NCBI GenBank assembly: GCA_016283985.1
Contig: JAEENZ010000118.1
Location: forward strand, 1 to 41,488
Source of the DNA: Bacteroidales bacterium
GTDB taxonomy: Bacteria; Bacteroidota; Bacteroidia; Bacteroidales; UBA932
DNA length: 41,488 nucleotides
Direction of reading: 5' to 3'
The notes beneath the pieces are model-generated. The model had not been told where the DNA came from, did no database searches, and worked only from the letters and a program-made list of their open reading frames with translations. Each line of letters opens with the position of its first letter. Position 1 is the first letter of the stretch. Positions 18,794 through 27,447 of this stretch are shown in pieces. Both the position numbers and the translations under genes were made by a program.

Positions 18794-20907
18794 GACACTT
18801 CCCGGCCTGGTCTGCGTTGCTTCTGACGCTGTTCTGCGCTTGCGGAGGGCGGTTCTCCTACGAAAACGGCCTGCACCCGACGGCAACGCCCCTGGTAAGC
18901 GTGGATCCGTACTTTTCTCTCTGGTCCTTCGGGCCGGAGTTGACAGCGGATGCAACGCGCCACTGGTCGGGACGCAAGCAACCGTTGCTGGCAGCCATCC
19001 GTGTCGATGGAGAGGTTTACCGCGTTCTTGGCAGCGAGAATGCCAAGCCGGGAGTGCCCGAGGGTCGGATAAGACCTCATCTGGAACCCGATTCCAGCTA
19101 TCTGTACCGGGGTCCGGAGATATTCGTCAATGCCGCAGTGCAGACCGGGCACAACGTGCTTCCCACCCGGAGTATATATTATTTCGACTGCGGGCCTGTG
19201 CGGCTTCATTTGACCTTCACGTCCCCTTTGCTGCCATCCGACCCCGACCTTCTGGCCAGGCCGGTGGGATATGCCACTTTCGAACTCTCTTCTGCCGACG
19301 GCCGCCATCACGACATTCAACTCTACTTCGAAGCATCCCCGCGCATCGCGATGGATTTTGATATGGTGCCCATGGTGGCGGAGAACGGCTCGGCGGACGG
19401 TGTGGATTTCGTGCGGACGGGAACTGTCTCCCAGGATGTGCTTGGACGCGCTGCGGACGATATCCGCATAGACTGGGGATATTTCTACCTGGCCAGTGCT
19501 GGAAACAAGGGGAAGGTTGCGGTAGTGAACGGTGTGCCGGCGCGGAAAGGCTTCGCAGCAGACGGCAGGTTTGCCGGGATGCGGGGGAGTGTGACCACGG
19601 AAGATTTCGTGAAGGATGATGTGGCTCTCGCCTGCTGGGCAGACCTGGGAAAAGTCGGCAGAAAAAGCGATTTTACCGTCCTGCTGGCGTATGACGATAT
19701 CTATTCGATAAACTATCTTGGGAAGCCCCTGCGCCCGTACTGGAACCGGCAGGGAGGGAATTCCATCACCCGCGAAATCGCCGCCGCTGCAAAAGAGCAG
19801 AAGCAGGTTTACAAGCGCTGCGAAGCCTTTGACGAATTTCTGCTGAAAGAGGCCCTGCAGGCCGGAGGAAAGGAATATGCCGACCTTTGTGCGGCTGTCT
19901 TCCGTCAGGCCATCTGCGCTCACAAGCTTGTGGAAGGCCCGGACGGCTCGCTTTTCTTCTTCTCGAAGGAGAACTTTTCCAACGGCAGCATAGGTACGGT
20001 GGATGTGTCTTATCCGTCTGTACCCCTGCTCCTTCTATACAATAAGGAGTTGGCCAAGGGCCTGCTGAACCATATCTACTACTACTCCGAGAGCGACATG
20101 TGGCCGAATGACTGGGCGCCGCACGATGTCGGGCGCTATCCGCAGGCCACAGGGCAGAGATACGGCAATACCATGCCGCTGGAAGAATGCGGCAATATGC
20201 TGCTGCTTACGGCCGCGGTAGTTCAGGAAGATGGCGACGCCGATTATGCCCTCAGGCACTGGGATGAGTTGGGCAAATGGGCTGCTTACTGCCTCGAACA
20301 CGGGCAACACCCTGAGAACCAGCTCTGTACGGATGATTTTGCCGGCAGGCTGGCAAACAACGTGAATCTCTCAGCCAAGGCCATCCTAGGGGTCGCCGCC
20401 TACGGCAAGATGGCAGCCGCCCTCGGAAAGGATGACGAGGCGAAATTCTACATCGATTCGGCTGCGCGGATGGCTGCGATCTGGAAAGAGGAAGCCTTCG
20501 ACGGCGACCATTACCGCCTGTCTTTCGACACCCCGGATACATGGAGTCTGAAGTATAATCTGGTTTGGGATAAGTTGCTGAGCCTGAATGTGTTCGATCC
20601 GGCCATCATTCAAACGGAGATACCCTTCTACCTTTCCAGGGAGAATCTTTACGGTGTTCCGCTCGATTGCCGGAACGGCTATACCAAGACCGATTGGGTG
20701 ATGTGGGTCGCATCAATGGCTCCGGACATGGAGACATTCCGGCGCTTTGTGCACCCTCTCTATCAGTTCTACACCGATTCCGTGCTTCCGGGGCCCCTCA
20801 GCGACTGGACTGAGACAGAAACCCCTCGCTCCCATCAGATGCGCGGACGCTCTGTGGTCGGCGGGTTTTTTATGAAAATGTATTCCGACAGAATAATCAA
20901 TCAATAG
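18790..20907 (+). CDS. DUF4964/DUF4965/DUF1793 glutaminase A-like protein (copy 1)
   Basis: 705 aa with an N-terminal hydrophobic signal containing C16 and C18, probably a lipoprotein. The start of the mature region has PLVSVDPYFSLWSF (DUF4964 type), then a beta-sandwich (about 90-250), and an (alpha/alpha)-barrel DUF4965/DUF1793 part with FSKENFSNGSIGTVDVSYPS, NQLCTDDFAGRLANN and DHYRLSFDTPDTWSLKYNLV. The family takes its name from a fungal glutaminase, but many Bacteroidota members lie in polysaccharide loci and resemble glycosidase folds, so the activity here is open. It overlaps the GH29 stop (ATGA) and is followed 6 nt later by a close paralogue. Confidence 0.85.
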   Translation: MRHFPAWSALLLTLFCACGGRFSYENGLHPTATPLVSVDPYFSLWSFGPELTADATRHWSGRKQPLLAAIRVDGEVYRVLGSENAKPGVPEGRIRPHLEPDSSYLYRGPEIFVNAAVQTGHNVLPTRSIYYFDCGPVRLHLTFTSPLLPSDPDLLARPVGYATFELSSADGRHHDIQLYFEASPRIAMDFDMVPMVAENGSADGVDFVRTGTVSQDVLGRAADDIRIDWGYFYLASAGNKGKVAVVNGVPARKGFAADGRFAGMRGSVTTEDFVKDDVALACWADLGKVGRKSDFTVLLAYDDIYSINYLGKPLRPYWNRQGGNSITREIAAAAKEQKQVYKRCEAFDEFLLKEALQAGGKEYADLCAAVFRQAICAHKLVEGPDGSLFFFSKENFSNGSIGTVDVSYPSVPLLLLYNKELAKGLLNHIYYYSESDMWPNDWAPHDVGRYPQATGQRYGNTMPLEECGNMLLLTAAVVQEDGDADYALRHWDELGKWAAYCLEHGQHPENQLCTDDFAGRLANNVNLSAKAILGVAAYGKMAAALGKDDEAKFYIDSAARMAAIWKEEAFDGDHYRLSFDTPDTWSLKYNLVWDKLLSLNVFDPAIIQTEIPFYLSRENLYGVPLDCRNGYTKTDWVMWVASMAPDMETFRRFVHPLYQFYTDSVLPGPLSDWTETETPRSHQMRGRSVVGGFFMKMYSDRIINQ

Positions 20908-20913
20908 TCCAAT

Positions 20914-23067
20914 ATGAAGAAAATACTTGTTTTTCTCGGTGCTTTGGCACTTTCCTGCCTCCTTTACGGAGCTGCACCCCTGAATTACCAGAACGACCTT
21001 CGTGCACCGGCATATCCGCTGGTGACGGTGGACCCGTACTTCTCCCTCTGGAGCTTCGCCGACCAGGCGAATGCGGACATGACCCGCCACTGGAGCGGAC
21101 GCAAGCAGCCCATGATCGCCGCCGTCCGCGTGGACGGCGTGACCTACCGTCTTCTCGGCAACGAGGAGCAGGTCCCCGATCCGATGTTCGGACGCAAGCC
21201 CAAGAAGCAGCCGGAGGATCCTCTCTACAGCCGTCAGGGCAGGATAATCTTCGAGAATGCCGCGTTGCAGACGGGCGTGAACGTGCTTCCTACCAGCACG
21301 ACCTACTCCTTCGACTGCGGCCCCGTGCAGATCAAGATGCGTTTCGTGGCCCCTATGCTGATGGATGACCTGGCACTTCTCAGCCGCCCGGTGAACTATG
21401 TGAGCTTCACGGCCACCCCCATCGACAATAAGAAGCATTCGGTAGAGCTCTATTTCGAGGTTTCTCCCCGCATCGCGGTGGATCTCGACGTCGTGCCTGT
21501 TGTGCTTGAAAACGGCGCAGCGGATGGCGTGAAGTATCTCCGCACCGGCACCGTGGACCAGAAAGTGCTCGAGAAGCGCGGGGATGACGTGCGCATAGAC
21601 TGGGGCTACTTCTACATGGCTCCCGTGTCCGGAAAGGGCGTGCTGGCCCTGGTGAAGGGCGAGGCCGCCAGGATGACCTTCGCATCTTCCGGAAAGATCG
21701 ACGCGAAGATGTTCGGAAAGAGCAAGACCGTCACCTCCGGCAACTTCGTGGACGAGGACGTGGCCCTCGCATGGTGCTTCGACATGAAGAAGATCAAGAA
21801 GGAGACCGAGGAGGTGCTGATGCTCGCTTACGACGACATCTATTCCATCAAGTTCCTGGGCTCCAACCTGCGCCCCTACTGGAATGCGGACGGCAAGAAT
21901 ACCATCACCAAGGAGATGGCAAAGGCCGCCAAGGAATGGTCCAAGCTAGGCGACCGCCTGAACGGTTTCGACAACTCCCTGATTCAGGAAGCCACCCAGT
22001 CCGGCGGAAAGGAATACGCCGACCTCTGCGCCCTCGCGTACAGGCAGGCGGTATCCGCCCATAAGCTGGTGTCCGGCCTGAACGGCTCGCTGTATTTCAT
22101 CTCCAAGGAGAACTTCTCGAACGGCTGCGCAGGCACCGTGGATGTGACATATCCTTCGATACCTCTCTTCCTCCGTTATAATACGGAACTCGCCAAGGGC
22201 CTGGTCAACTTCATCTTCGACTATGCGGAGGGAAGCAACTGGGGCAAGGTCTGGGCTCCCCACGACGTGGGCCAGTACCCGGATGCCTACGGCCAGCATT
22301 ATGGCAACTGGATGCCCCTGGAGGAGAGCGGAAACATGCTCCTGCTCACTGCAGCCATCCTGAAACAGAGCCCCGACGCCAGTTTCGCACAGAGGCATTG
22401 GGTGACCCTGACCAAGTGGGCCCTGTATGCCCTGCAGAACGGCCAGGATCCCGAAAACCAGCTCTGCACCGACGACTTCGCAGGCAAGCTCGCTCACAAC
22501 GTGAACCTGTCTGCCAAGTCTATCTTGGGGATTGCCGCTTATGCAAAGATGGCACGCCTGCTGGGCAAGGTTGACGAGTCGAGGGCTTTCCAGGAATTTG
22601 CCGAGAATATGGCTGCCAACTGGAAGGAAAAGGCTTTCGAGGAAGACCACTACCGCCTGACCTACGATGGCGAAGGCACCTGGAGCCAGAAGTATAACCT
22701 CGTATGGGACAAAGTGCTGGGGCTCAACGTCTTCGGCGACGAAGTCGTGAACACGGAACTTGAATATTATAAGAAGCAGTTCAATCCTTACGGACTGCCT
22801 CTCGACAGCCGCCGCCAGTATTCAAAGACGGACTGGCAACTCTGGACGGGTGCCATGGCCGGCAGTGTGGACGGCTTCCGCGAATTCATGCTTCCTGTCT
22901 ACAGGTTCTATAATGAGACGCAGGACCGCGTGCCCCTGGGCGACTGGGTGAATACGGACGAGCCCACCTTCGTGGGCATGCAGGCGCGTTCGGTGGTCGG
23001 AGGTTTCTTCATGAAACTGTATATAGACCATCCGGTCAGCCCGCTGGCTGCCTCCCGCAAGAAGTAA
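20914..23067 (+). CDS. DUF4964/DUF4965/DUF1793 glutaminase A-like protein (copy 2)
   Basis: 717 aa; a signal peptide (MKKILVFLGALALSCLLYGA) probably cleaved after YGA. It shares its entire architecture with the preceding gene: PLVTVDPYFSLWSF, RHWSGRKQP, FSKENFSNGCAGTVDVTYPS, NQLCTDDFAGKLAHN and QKYNLVWDKVLGLN. The two are clearly tandem duplicates that have since diverged, mostly in the signal peptide, the region after RVDG and the C-terminus. This copy ends with a Lys-rich tail (ASRKK). It is the last gene of the plus-strand operon started at 14761; a strong hairpin follows at once. Function is as uncertain as for copy 1. Confidence 0.85.
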   Translation: MKKILVFLGALALSCLLYGAAPLNYQNDLRAPAYPLVTVDPYFSLWSFADQANADMTRHWSGRKQPMIAAVRVDGVTYRLLGNEEQVPDPMFGRKPKKQPEDPLYSRQGRIIFENAALQTGVNVLPTSTTYSFDCGPVQIKMRFVAPMLMDDLALLSRPVNYVSFTATPIDNKKHSVELYFEVSPRIAVDLDVVPVVLENGAADGVKYLRTGTVDQKVLEKRGDDVRIDWGYFYMAPVSGKGVLALVKGEAARMTFASSGKIDAKMFGKSKTVTSGNFVDEDVALAWCFDMKKIKKETEEVLMLAYDDIYSIKFLGSNLRPYWNADGKNTITKEMAKAAKEWSKLGDRLNGFDNSLIQEATQSGGKEYADLCALAYRQAVSAHKLVSGLNGSLYFISKENFSNGCAGTVDVTYPSIPLFLRYNTELAKGLVNFIFDYAEGSNWGKVWAPHDVGQYPDAYGQHYGNWMPLEESGNMLLLTAAILKQSPDASFAQRHWVTLTKWALYALQNGQDPENQLCTDDFAGKLAHNVNLSAKSILGIAAYAKMARLLGKVDESRAFQEFAENMAANWKEKAFEEDHYRLTYDGEGTWSQKYNLVWDKVLGLNVFGDEVVNTELEYYKKQFNPYGLPLDSRRQYSKTDWQLWTGAMAGSVDGFREFMLPVYRFYNETQDRVPLGDWVNTDEPTFVGMQARSVVGGFFMKLYIDHPVSPLAASRKK

Positions 23068-23070
23068 AAA

Positions 23071-23100
23071 AAAGATTGGCTCAGTCGAGCCAATCTTTTT
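23071..23100. terminator. Bidirectional terminator between convergent operons
   Basis: The arm AAAGATTGGCT (23071-23081) pairs perfectly with AGCCAATCTTT (23088-23098) around the loop CAGTCG, with an A tract on one side and a T tract on the other, so it can end transcription in both directions. On the minus strand the upstream arm is the last coding stretch of the sialate esterase gene (K-D-W-L-D-stop), whose stop codon is 23081-23083. Confidence 0.9.
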
Positions 23101-24532
23101 CATTCAGGGGCCAGTCATCAGTCCTGAATGGTCCGGCCGGTATTCCGAAGTTGTTGTATAATCCGCCGACACACCAGTTGCGCCAGCAATAGCGGACGGC
23201 GACCGGTTCGGGAACATCGTCGCTCCAGACTTCTACCACATCGCCTTTCTTCTGATGGCGCATGGCCTTTGCGGGTACGAACTTGCGGTCGGGACCGGCA
23301 ATCTCGAATCCGGGGATCTCAGCCCCCATGGGTGAAAGGCCAAGTTTTCCGACCTTCATCTGCACGAAAGCCTTGCCGTCGTGGAACTCCACTATCTTGT
23401 AGTAGGGGGCATAGGCCTCGATGGCATCCATGCCGTAGTCGTTGTAAAGCGCGAGCATGGCGAGGCGCTGGCCAACCTCCTGCTTGTGGCAGGGATGGAT
23501 GGTGCCGTATTCGCCTATGTCCACCGTGGTAACGTATCCGGCGTGCTCCATGCCTTCCACCGATTTCTGCTGGGCTTCGCAGAAGTATCCGCTATGTGTC
23601 TTGCGGCCGTTGTCGTAGGGGTAGGGGGCTATCTGCACGCAGTAAAAGGGCGCTTCCAGGACCCCGAAATCTGCCCGCAGCATCTCCACGAAGGAGCGCT
23701 GGAGAAGCACGTACTGGTCGGGACGGGCGCGGTTTGCTTCTCCCTGATACCAGATGATTCCCTTGAAGGTGAAGGGGACGAGGGGTGCGATCTGGCCGTT
23801 GTAAAGGAGGCAGGGATCCTGATGCTTGCGCTTGATGGGCCTTGTGCCTTTCAGGTGTCCCAGGTCGATGTCGGGATAATCCTTCTCGAATATCTCCTGC
23901 TTGATCCAGGTCTCGATGCTGCTGCCGCCCCAGGAACTCTCGATGATGCCTACGGGGATGTCCAAGGCACCCTGGAGGGCCTCAGCGAAGAAGTATGCGG
24001 TCGCGCTGGCATTGGCTACAGCGTTGGGCGTGTGCTTCTCCCAGACACCCTCGCAGTCGTCGAGGACGGTCGTCGAGGACTGGCGCTTGATGTGGCAGTA
24101 GCGTATGGGACGCGATGCGCGTGCGCCGATAATGTATTTGGAACCGTCCTTGGCGGGCTGGGAACCGTATCCCTTCACGGGCATCTCCATATTGGACTGT
24201 CCGGATGCGAACCAGACTTCGCCTATCAGCACGTCCTTCAGGGTGACTTTCTCGCCGTCGGAGATGGTGATCTCATAGGGGCCTCCGGCGGAAGGAGTCT
24301 GCACGCGCACCAGCCAGCGGCCGGTTTCGGCATCTGCCGTAGTGCTGACCTTCTTCTTGTCCCAGGAGGTCTTCACGGTGACCGTCTTTCCGGGCTCGGC
24401 TTTGCCGAATAGCGCGGCCTGGGTCTTCTGCTGGAGCACCATGTTGTCGCCGATTACGGGCGGCAGGGTGATTTTTGCGTTGAGGATGCAGCCGGCGCAC
24501 AGGAGCGCTGCTGCGAGGAGGATCTTTTTCAT
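23081..24532 (-). CDS. Sialate O-acetylesterase-like SGNH esterase
   Basis: 483 aa with a secretory signal (LLAAALLCAGC, possibly a lipoprotein at C15, or signal peptidase I cleavage after LNA). The N-terminal part (ITLPPVIGDNMVLQQ) and SGNH core are standard for the sialate O-acetylesterase family: nucleophile S113 in SGQSNMEM, GIIWYQGEAN block, and the D338/H346 pair in DIGEYGTIHPCHK. These enzymes remove acetyl groups from acetylated sialic acid or other sugars so that glycosidases can reach the chain. The ATG overlaps the stop of the upstream subtilase gene (ATGA at 24529-24532). The true acetylated substrate is not decided by sequence; the window has no sialidase. Confidence 0.92.
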   Translation of the reverse strand: MKKILLAAALLCAGCILNAKITLPPVIGDNMVLQQKTQAALFGKAEPGKTVTVKTSWDKKKVSTTADAETGRWLVRVQTPSAGGPYEITISDGEKVTLKDVLIGEVWFASGQSNMEMPVKGYGSQPAKDGSKYIIGARASRPIRYCHIKRQSSTTVLDDCEGVWEKHTPNAVANASATAYFFAEALQGALDIPVGIIESSWGGSSIETWIKQEIFEKDYPDIDLGHLKGTRPIKRKHQDPCLLYNGQIAPLVPFTFKGIIWYQGEANRARPDQYVLLQRSFVEMLRADFGVLEAPFYCVQIAPYPYDNGRKTHSGYFCEAQQKSVEGMEHAGYVTTVDIGEYGTIHPCHKQEVGQRLAMLALYNDYGMDAIEAYAPYYKIVEFHDGKAFVQMKVGKLGLSPMGAEIPGFEIAGPDRKFVPAKAMRHQKKGDVVEVWSDDVPEPVAVRYCWRNWCVGGLYNNFGIPAGPFRTDDWPLNEKDWLD

Positions 24533-27363
24533 ATCTTGACTATGGTTTGTTTGATTTTTCCGTTGGATTTGGAGATGTTCACTGTATATCGTCCGGGAGC
24601 CAGGCCAGAAACGTCGATGACGGTGGGGGAGTAGGGGTCAGCCTTGATCTCCTTTGAATATACGGTCCTGCCTGTCGAACTGATTATCAGCACTTTGAGC
24701 TTTTCAGCGGTGAGTCCCTGGATGGTGAGGCGGTCGGTCACTGTGGTAGGGTAGACGTCGGCTACGTTGGCTCCGGGAGAGTGTACGCTCACACGGAAAG
24801 AGGCCTTTGCCGGGGCGGCGATGCCGTCCGATGCGCTGACCATGATCCTGCCTGCGCCGGGCTCTTCCGGGCTTATTCTGAGCACCTTCCCGTTCACGCT
24901 GGCCGGGACGCCTTCCGCCGACTCGAGGACATAGGTCAGGGTGTCATCGTCGGGGTCGCTGAAGAAGTCTGACAGATCGAGATCCCTGGGGCTGCCGGCA
25001 GTGAGGAGAAGGTCCGGGATGTTGCTTGCCACCGGGGCGGAATTGCCGCGCAGGGTGTATTCGACGTGGGATTCTGCATAGCCTCCGAAACCGTCCGAAA
25101 CGCTGATGGATGCGGTGTAGGTGCCTGCCGGGGCGGAATCTCCCCGGACAGTGAGAGTGTAGTGCCCGGAGCCGTCGTCCTTCCATTCCGCCGCAGTCGA
25201 GCCGGGATCCGTTACGACGCTGAGCACGTCCTTGAAGTCGGCATCCGTGCAGGTAAATCCGATGGTCTGCACGTCCCGGTATTTCAGGGGGCCGGAGATG
25301 GTTCCATCGCTGGTTAAGACGGGAACGTTATTGGGAAGGATGTCGTATTGCACGCATATCTCCTCGGTTATTATGCCGTCGCTGAAACTGGCCTCGGCAA
25401 CGTAGGAGCCTGCCGGGGCATCGTTTCCCACGATCGTGAGGGTGATGGTGCCGACGCCGTCGTCCACCCACGTGGCGGCGGAAGATCCGGCCCTGAGGGT
25501 GATGTCCAGGGGGTCATTGTCCGGGTCGGAATATTTGACGGTATAGACCTTTTTGGCGTGGTGGTCCAGACTCACTGCTCCGTAGTAGTTGAAATCGATG
25601 GCTGGGCCGCCCAGATTCTGCCTCAGATGCTGTTTGCCGACGGCGCTGCAGGCGGAAACCTGGTTCTGCCTGGTGTAGTTGACGACGGTGTAGTAATAGT
25701 CTTTGTCCATCTCGAGGCCGTTCATCGTGACGGTAACCTCCTGCCCGGGGGTGTAGGAAGTGCCGATGAAGGTTCTTGTGGTAACGCCGGAAGGAATGTC
25801 GAAAGGATCCAGGTCCTCGAGTTTGGATGCGTCGTCGCTGACGGCGAGGACGCTCCTGTAGTAGTTCCGGGGGCCGTATTTCGTGAACGGCCACTTGATT
25901 TCAAGGGCGTTTTCGGGAGTCTGGCGGGATGTCAGGTCGATTGCCGGGCTCAGTTCGGTGCCAAGGGCGTACATGAACGAACCATAAGCGTCCAGCATAG
26001 GGCCGATGTTCCTGGCATGTTTGCCAACCATCTTCCTGTCCGCACCATTTAAAAGGATCTCGCGCAGGCGCTCGACAGTGAAACCCGGACCGCCGAAATA
26101 AGATACCAGCAGCGCGGCGACGCCGCTGACCATGGGCGCAGCCTGGGACGTGCCCTGCATCTGTACGTACACTTCCTGGGAAGTTCGCATGGTGCTGAAT
26201 ATCTGCGGATATATCGCGTTGCCGTATCCTCCGTTGGCGTTTCCGCCGGGGGCGCAGATGTCCACCCAGTCGCCGTAGTTGGTATACGTGCTGCTCTCTG
26301 CTTTTGGCCCCAGTGCTCCGACCGAAACGTTCTTCTCGTACATCGAAGGCTGGGCCTTCTGGAAACTGCTGTTTCCGGCGGAGAATACCACGAGACCTCC
26401 CTTCATGGGGCCAGTCTGGTTGCCCTTCCTGTCGGTGCCGGCGTTGGTGATGAAATAATCTATGGCGGCCGCAATAAGGTATGAAGTGGTGGTCGGTACG
26501 GCACTTTCGGAATCGTAGGAGAAATTCCAGCTGTTGTTCAGTATGACCGCTCCGTGGTCGGCCGCCCATATTATTGCATTATAGACGTTTCCACCGTCTC
26601 CGACGGCAGCGCAGTCGAGGATGCGAACGCCGCCTCTGCCTTTTATGCCACCCGCGATTCCGCACACCCCGACGCCGTTGTCATTGATGGCCCCGATGAT
26701 GCCTGCCACGTGGGTTGCATGGCGCTCGGCCGTGATCTGGTAGGGGTTTCCGGCATCTTTATCGAAGAAGGATTTGCTGCCGTTTTCCCCGCCCGGAATG
26801 AGCACAGATGAAAGGTCCGGATGGTTATGGTCCGCACCTGAATCGACTATTCCGACGATGACGTTGCTGCTGCCGGCCGTGAATGACTCCCATACCGGAA
26901 CCACGTTGATGTCGGCATCTGGGGTGAAGCCGGAATACAGGGTGCCGTCGTTGTAAAGATGCCACTGGCGTGTGCGGTAAGGGTCGTTGAAGGGGATGGC
27001 ATCGGGCTTGGAAACCGGTTCCTTTTCCGCGCGGAGGATGCCCGGAATGCCCTCCAGGCCTTCCGCGGCTTTCGTGGCCGGAGTTCCGTCAGCACTGGCG
27101 AAATACCAACGGTGCAGGCCGGCGGCGCGATGGCGTTCCTCGAACTCTCCCGCATCGGGGAATATCCTTTCGAAGCTGTATCCCGAGGGGAAAACGGTCA
27201 TCGAATCGGCGATTTCGACTATTACCCTTTCAGTTTTGTCCGCAACGCGTATTGGTGTGCCTGAATTTTGGTCATTTTTCAAAGTAGAATACTCATCTTT
27301 CGAAGCGCATCCGCATAAAATCAAGGATGCCCCCAATAAAATGAATAATACGCGCGCGTTCAT
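24529..27363 (-). CDS. S8 subtilase with cadherin-like repeats and T9SS-type C-terminal domain
   Basis: 944 aa from the ATG at 27361-27363; a TTG two codons earlier is possible but less likely. A lipobox-like signal (LLGASLILCGC, C19) is followed by a prodomain-like region (about 40-115) and a subtilisin domain with the triad D174 (VDSGADHNHPD), H215 (RHATHVAG) and S406 (GTSQAAPM). After it come a FnIII-like segment, three Ig/cadherin-like repeats (about 555-840, each with an APAG-type turn or DPDNDP), and a final 75-80 residues (VYPTTVTDRLTIQG...GLAPGRYTVNIS...QTIVKI) matching the type IX secretion sorting domain. It should be a secreted endopeptidase on the cell surface. It is first in an operon with the sialate esterase and divergent from SusC 2. 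Confidence 0.92.
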   Translation of the reverse strand: MNARVLFILLGASLILCGCASKDEYSTLKNDQNSGTPIRVADKTERVIVEIADSMTVFPSGYSFERIFPDAGEFEERHRAAGLHRWYFASADGTPATKAAEGLEGIPGILRAEKEPVSKPDAIPFNDPYRTRQWHLYNDGTLYSGFTPDADINVVPVWESFTAGSSNVIVGIVDSGADHNHPDLSSVLIPGGENGSKSFFDKDAGNPYQITAERHATHVAGIIGAINDNGVGVCGIAGGIKGRGGVRILDCAAVGDGGNVYNAIIWAADHGAVILNNSWNFSYDSESAVPTTTSYLIAAAIDYFITNAGTDRKGNQTGPMKGGLVVFSAGNSSFQKAQPSMYEKNVSVGALGPKAESSTYTNYGDWVDICAPGGNANGGYGNAIYPQIFSTMRTSQEVYVQMQGTSQAAPMVSGVAALLVSYFGGPGFTVERLREILLNGADRKMVGKHARNIGPMLDAYGSFMYALGTELSPAIDLTSRQTPENALEIKWPFTKYGPRNYYRSVLAVSDDASKLEDLDPFDIPSGVTTRTFIGTSYTPGQEVTVTMNGLEMDKDYYYTVVNYTRQNQVSACSAVGKQHLRQNLGGPAIDFNYYGAVSLDHHAKKVYTVKYSDPDNDPLDITLRAGSSAATWVDDGVGTITLTIVGNDAPAGSYVAEASFSDGIITEEICVQYDILPNNVPVLTSDGTISGPLKYRDVQTIGFTCTDADFKDVLSVVTDPGSTAAEWKDDGSGHYTLTVRGDSAPAGTYTASISVSDGFGGYAESHVEYTLRGNSAPVASNIPDLLLTAGSPRDLDLSDFFSDPDDDTLTYVLESAEGVPASVNGKVLRISPEEPGAGRIMVSASDGIAAPAKASFRVSVHSPGANVADVYPTTVTDRLTIQGLTAEKLKVLIISSTGRTVYSKEIKADPYSPTVIDVSGLAPGRYTVNISKSNGKIKQTIVKI

Positions 27364-27377
27364 TGACAAATTTTACT

Positions 27378-27385
27378 TATCTTTG
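27378..27385 (+). promoter_or_regulatory. Candidate -7 element of the SusC/D pair 2 operon
   Basis: TATCTTTG is an exact match to the Bacteroidota TAnnTTTG -7 element, placed so that the leader to the ATG at 27448 would be close to 55-60 nt. The expected TTTG about 20 nt upstream is not present (that stretch is GC-rich coding sequence of the divergent protease), so another activator may be needed. The remaining 84 bp intergenic region is AT-rich with nothing else recognised. Confidence 0.45.
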
Positions 27386-27447
27386 AAAGACTATTGCAAA
27401 AATGCATAAAAACTGGAAAACCACCAAATAAAGTATATTTTTAACCT

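Noticed and set aside
23081..24532. Taking the sialate O-acetylesterase family as proof of sialic acid use
   Set aside because: The window holds no sialidase, sialic acid lyase or transporter, and the family also deacetylates other sugars.
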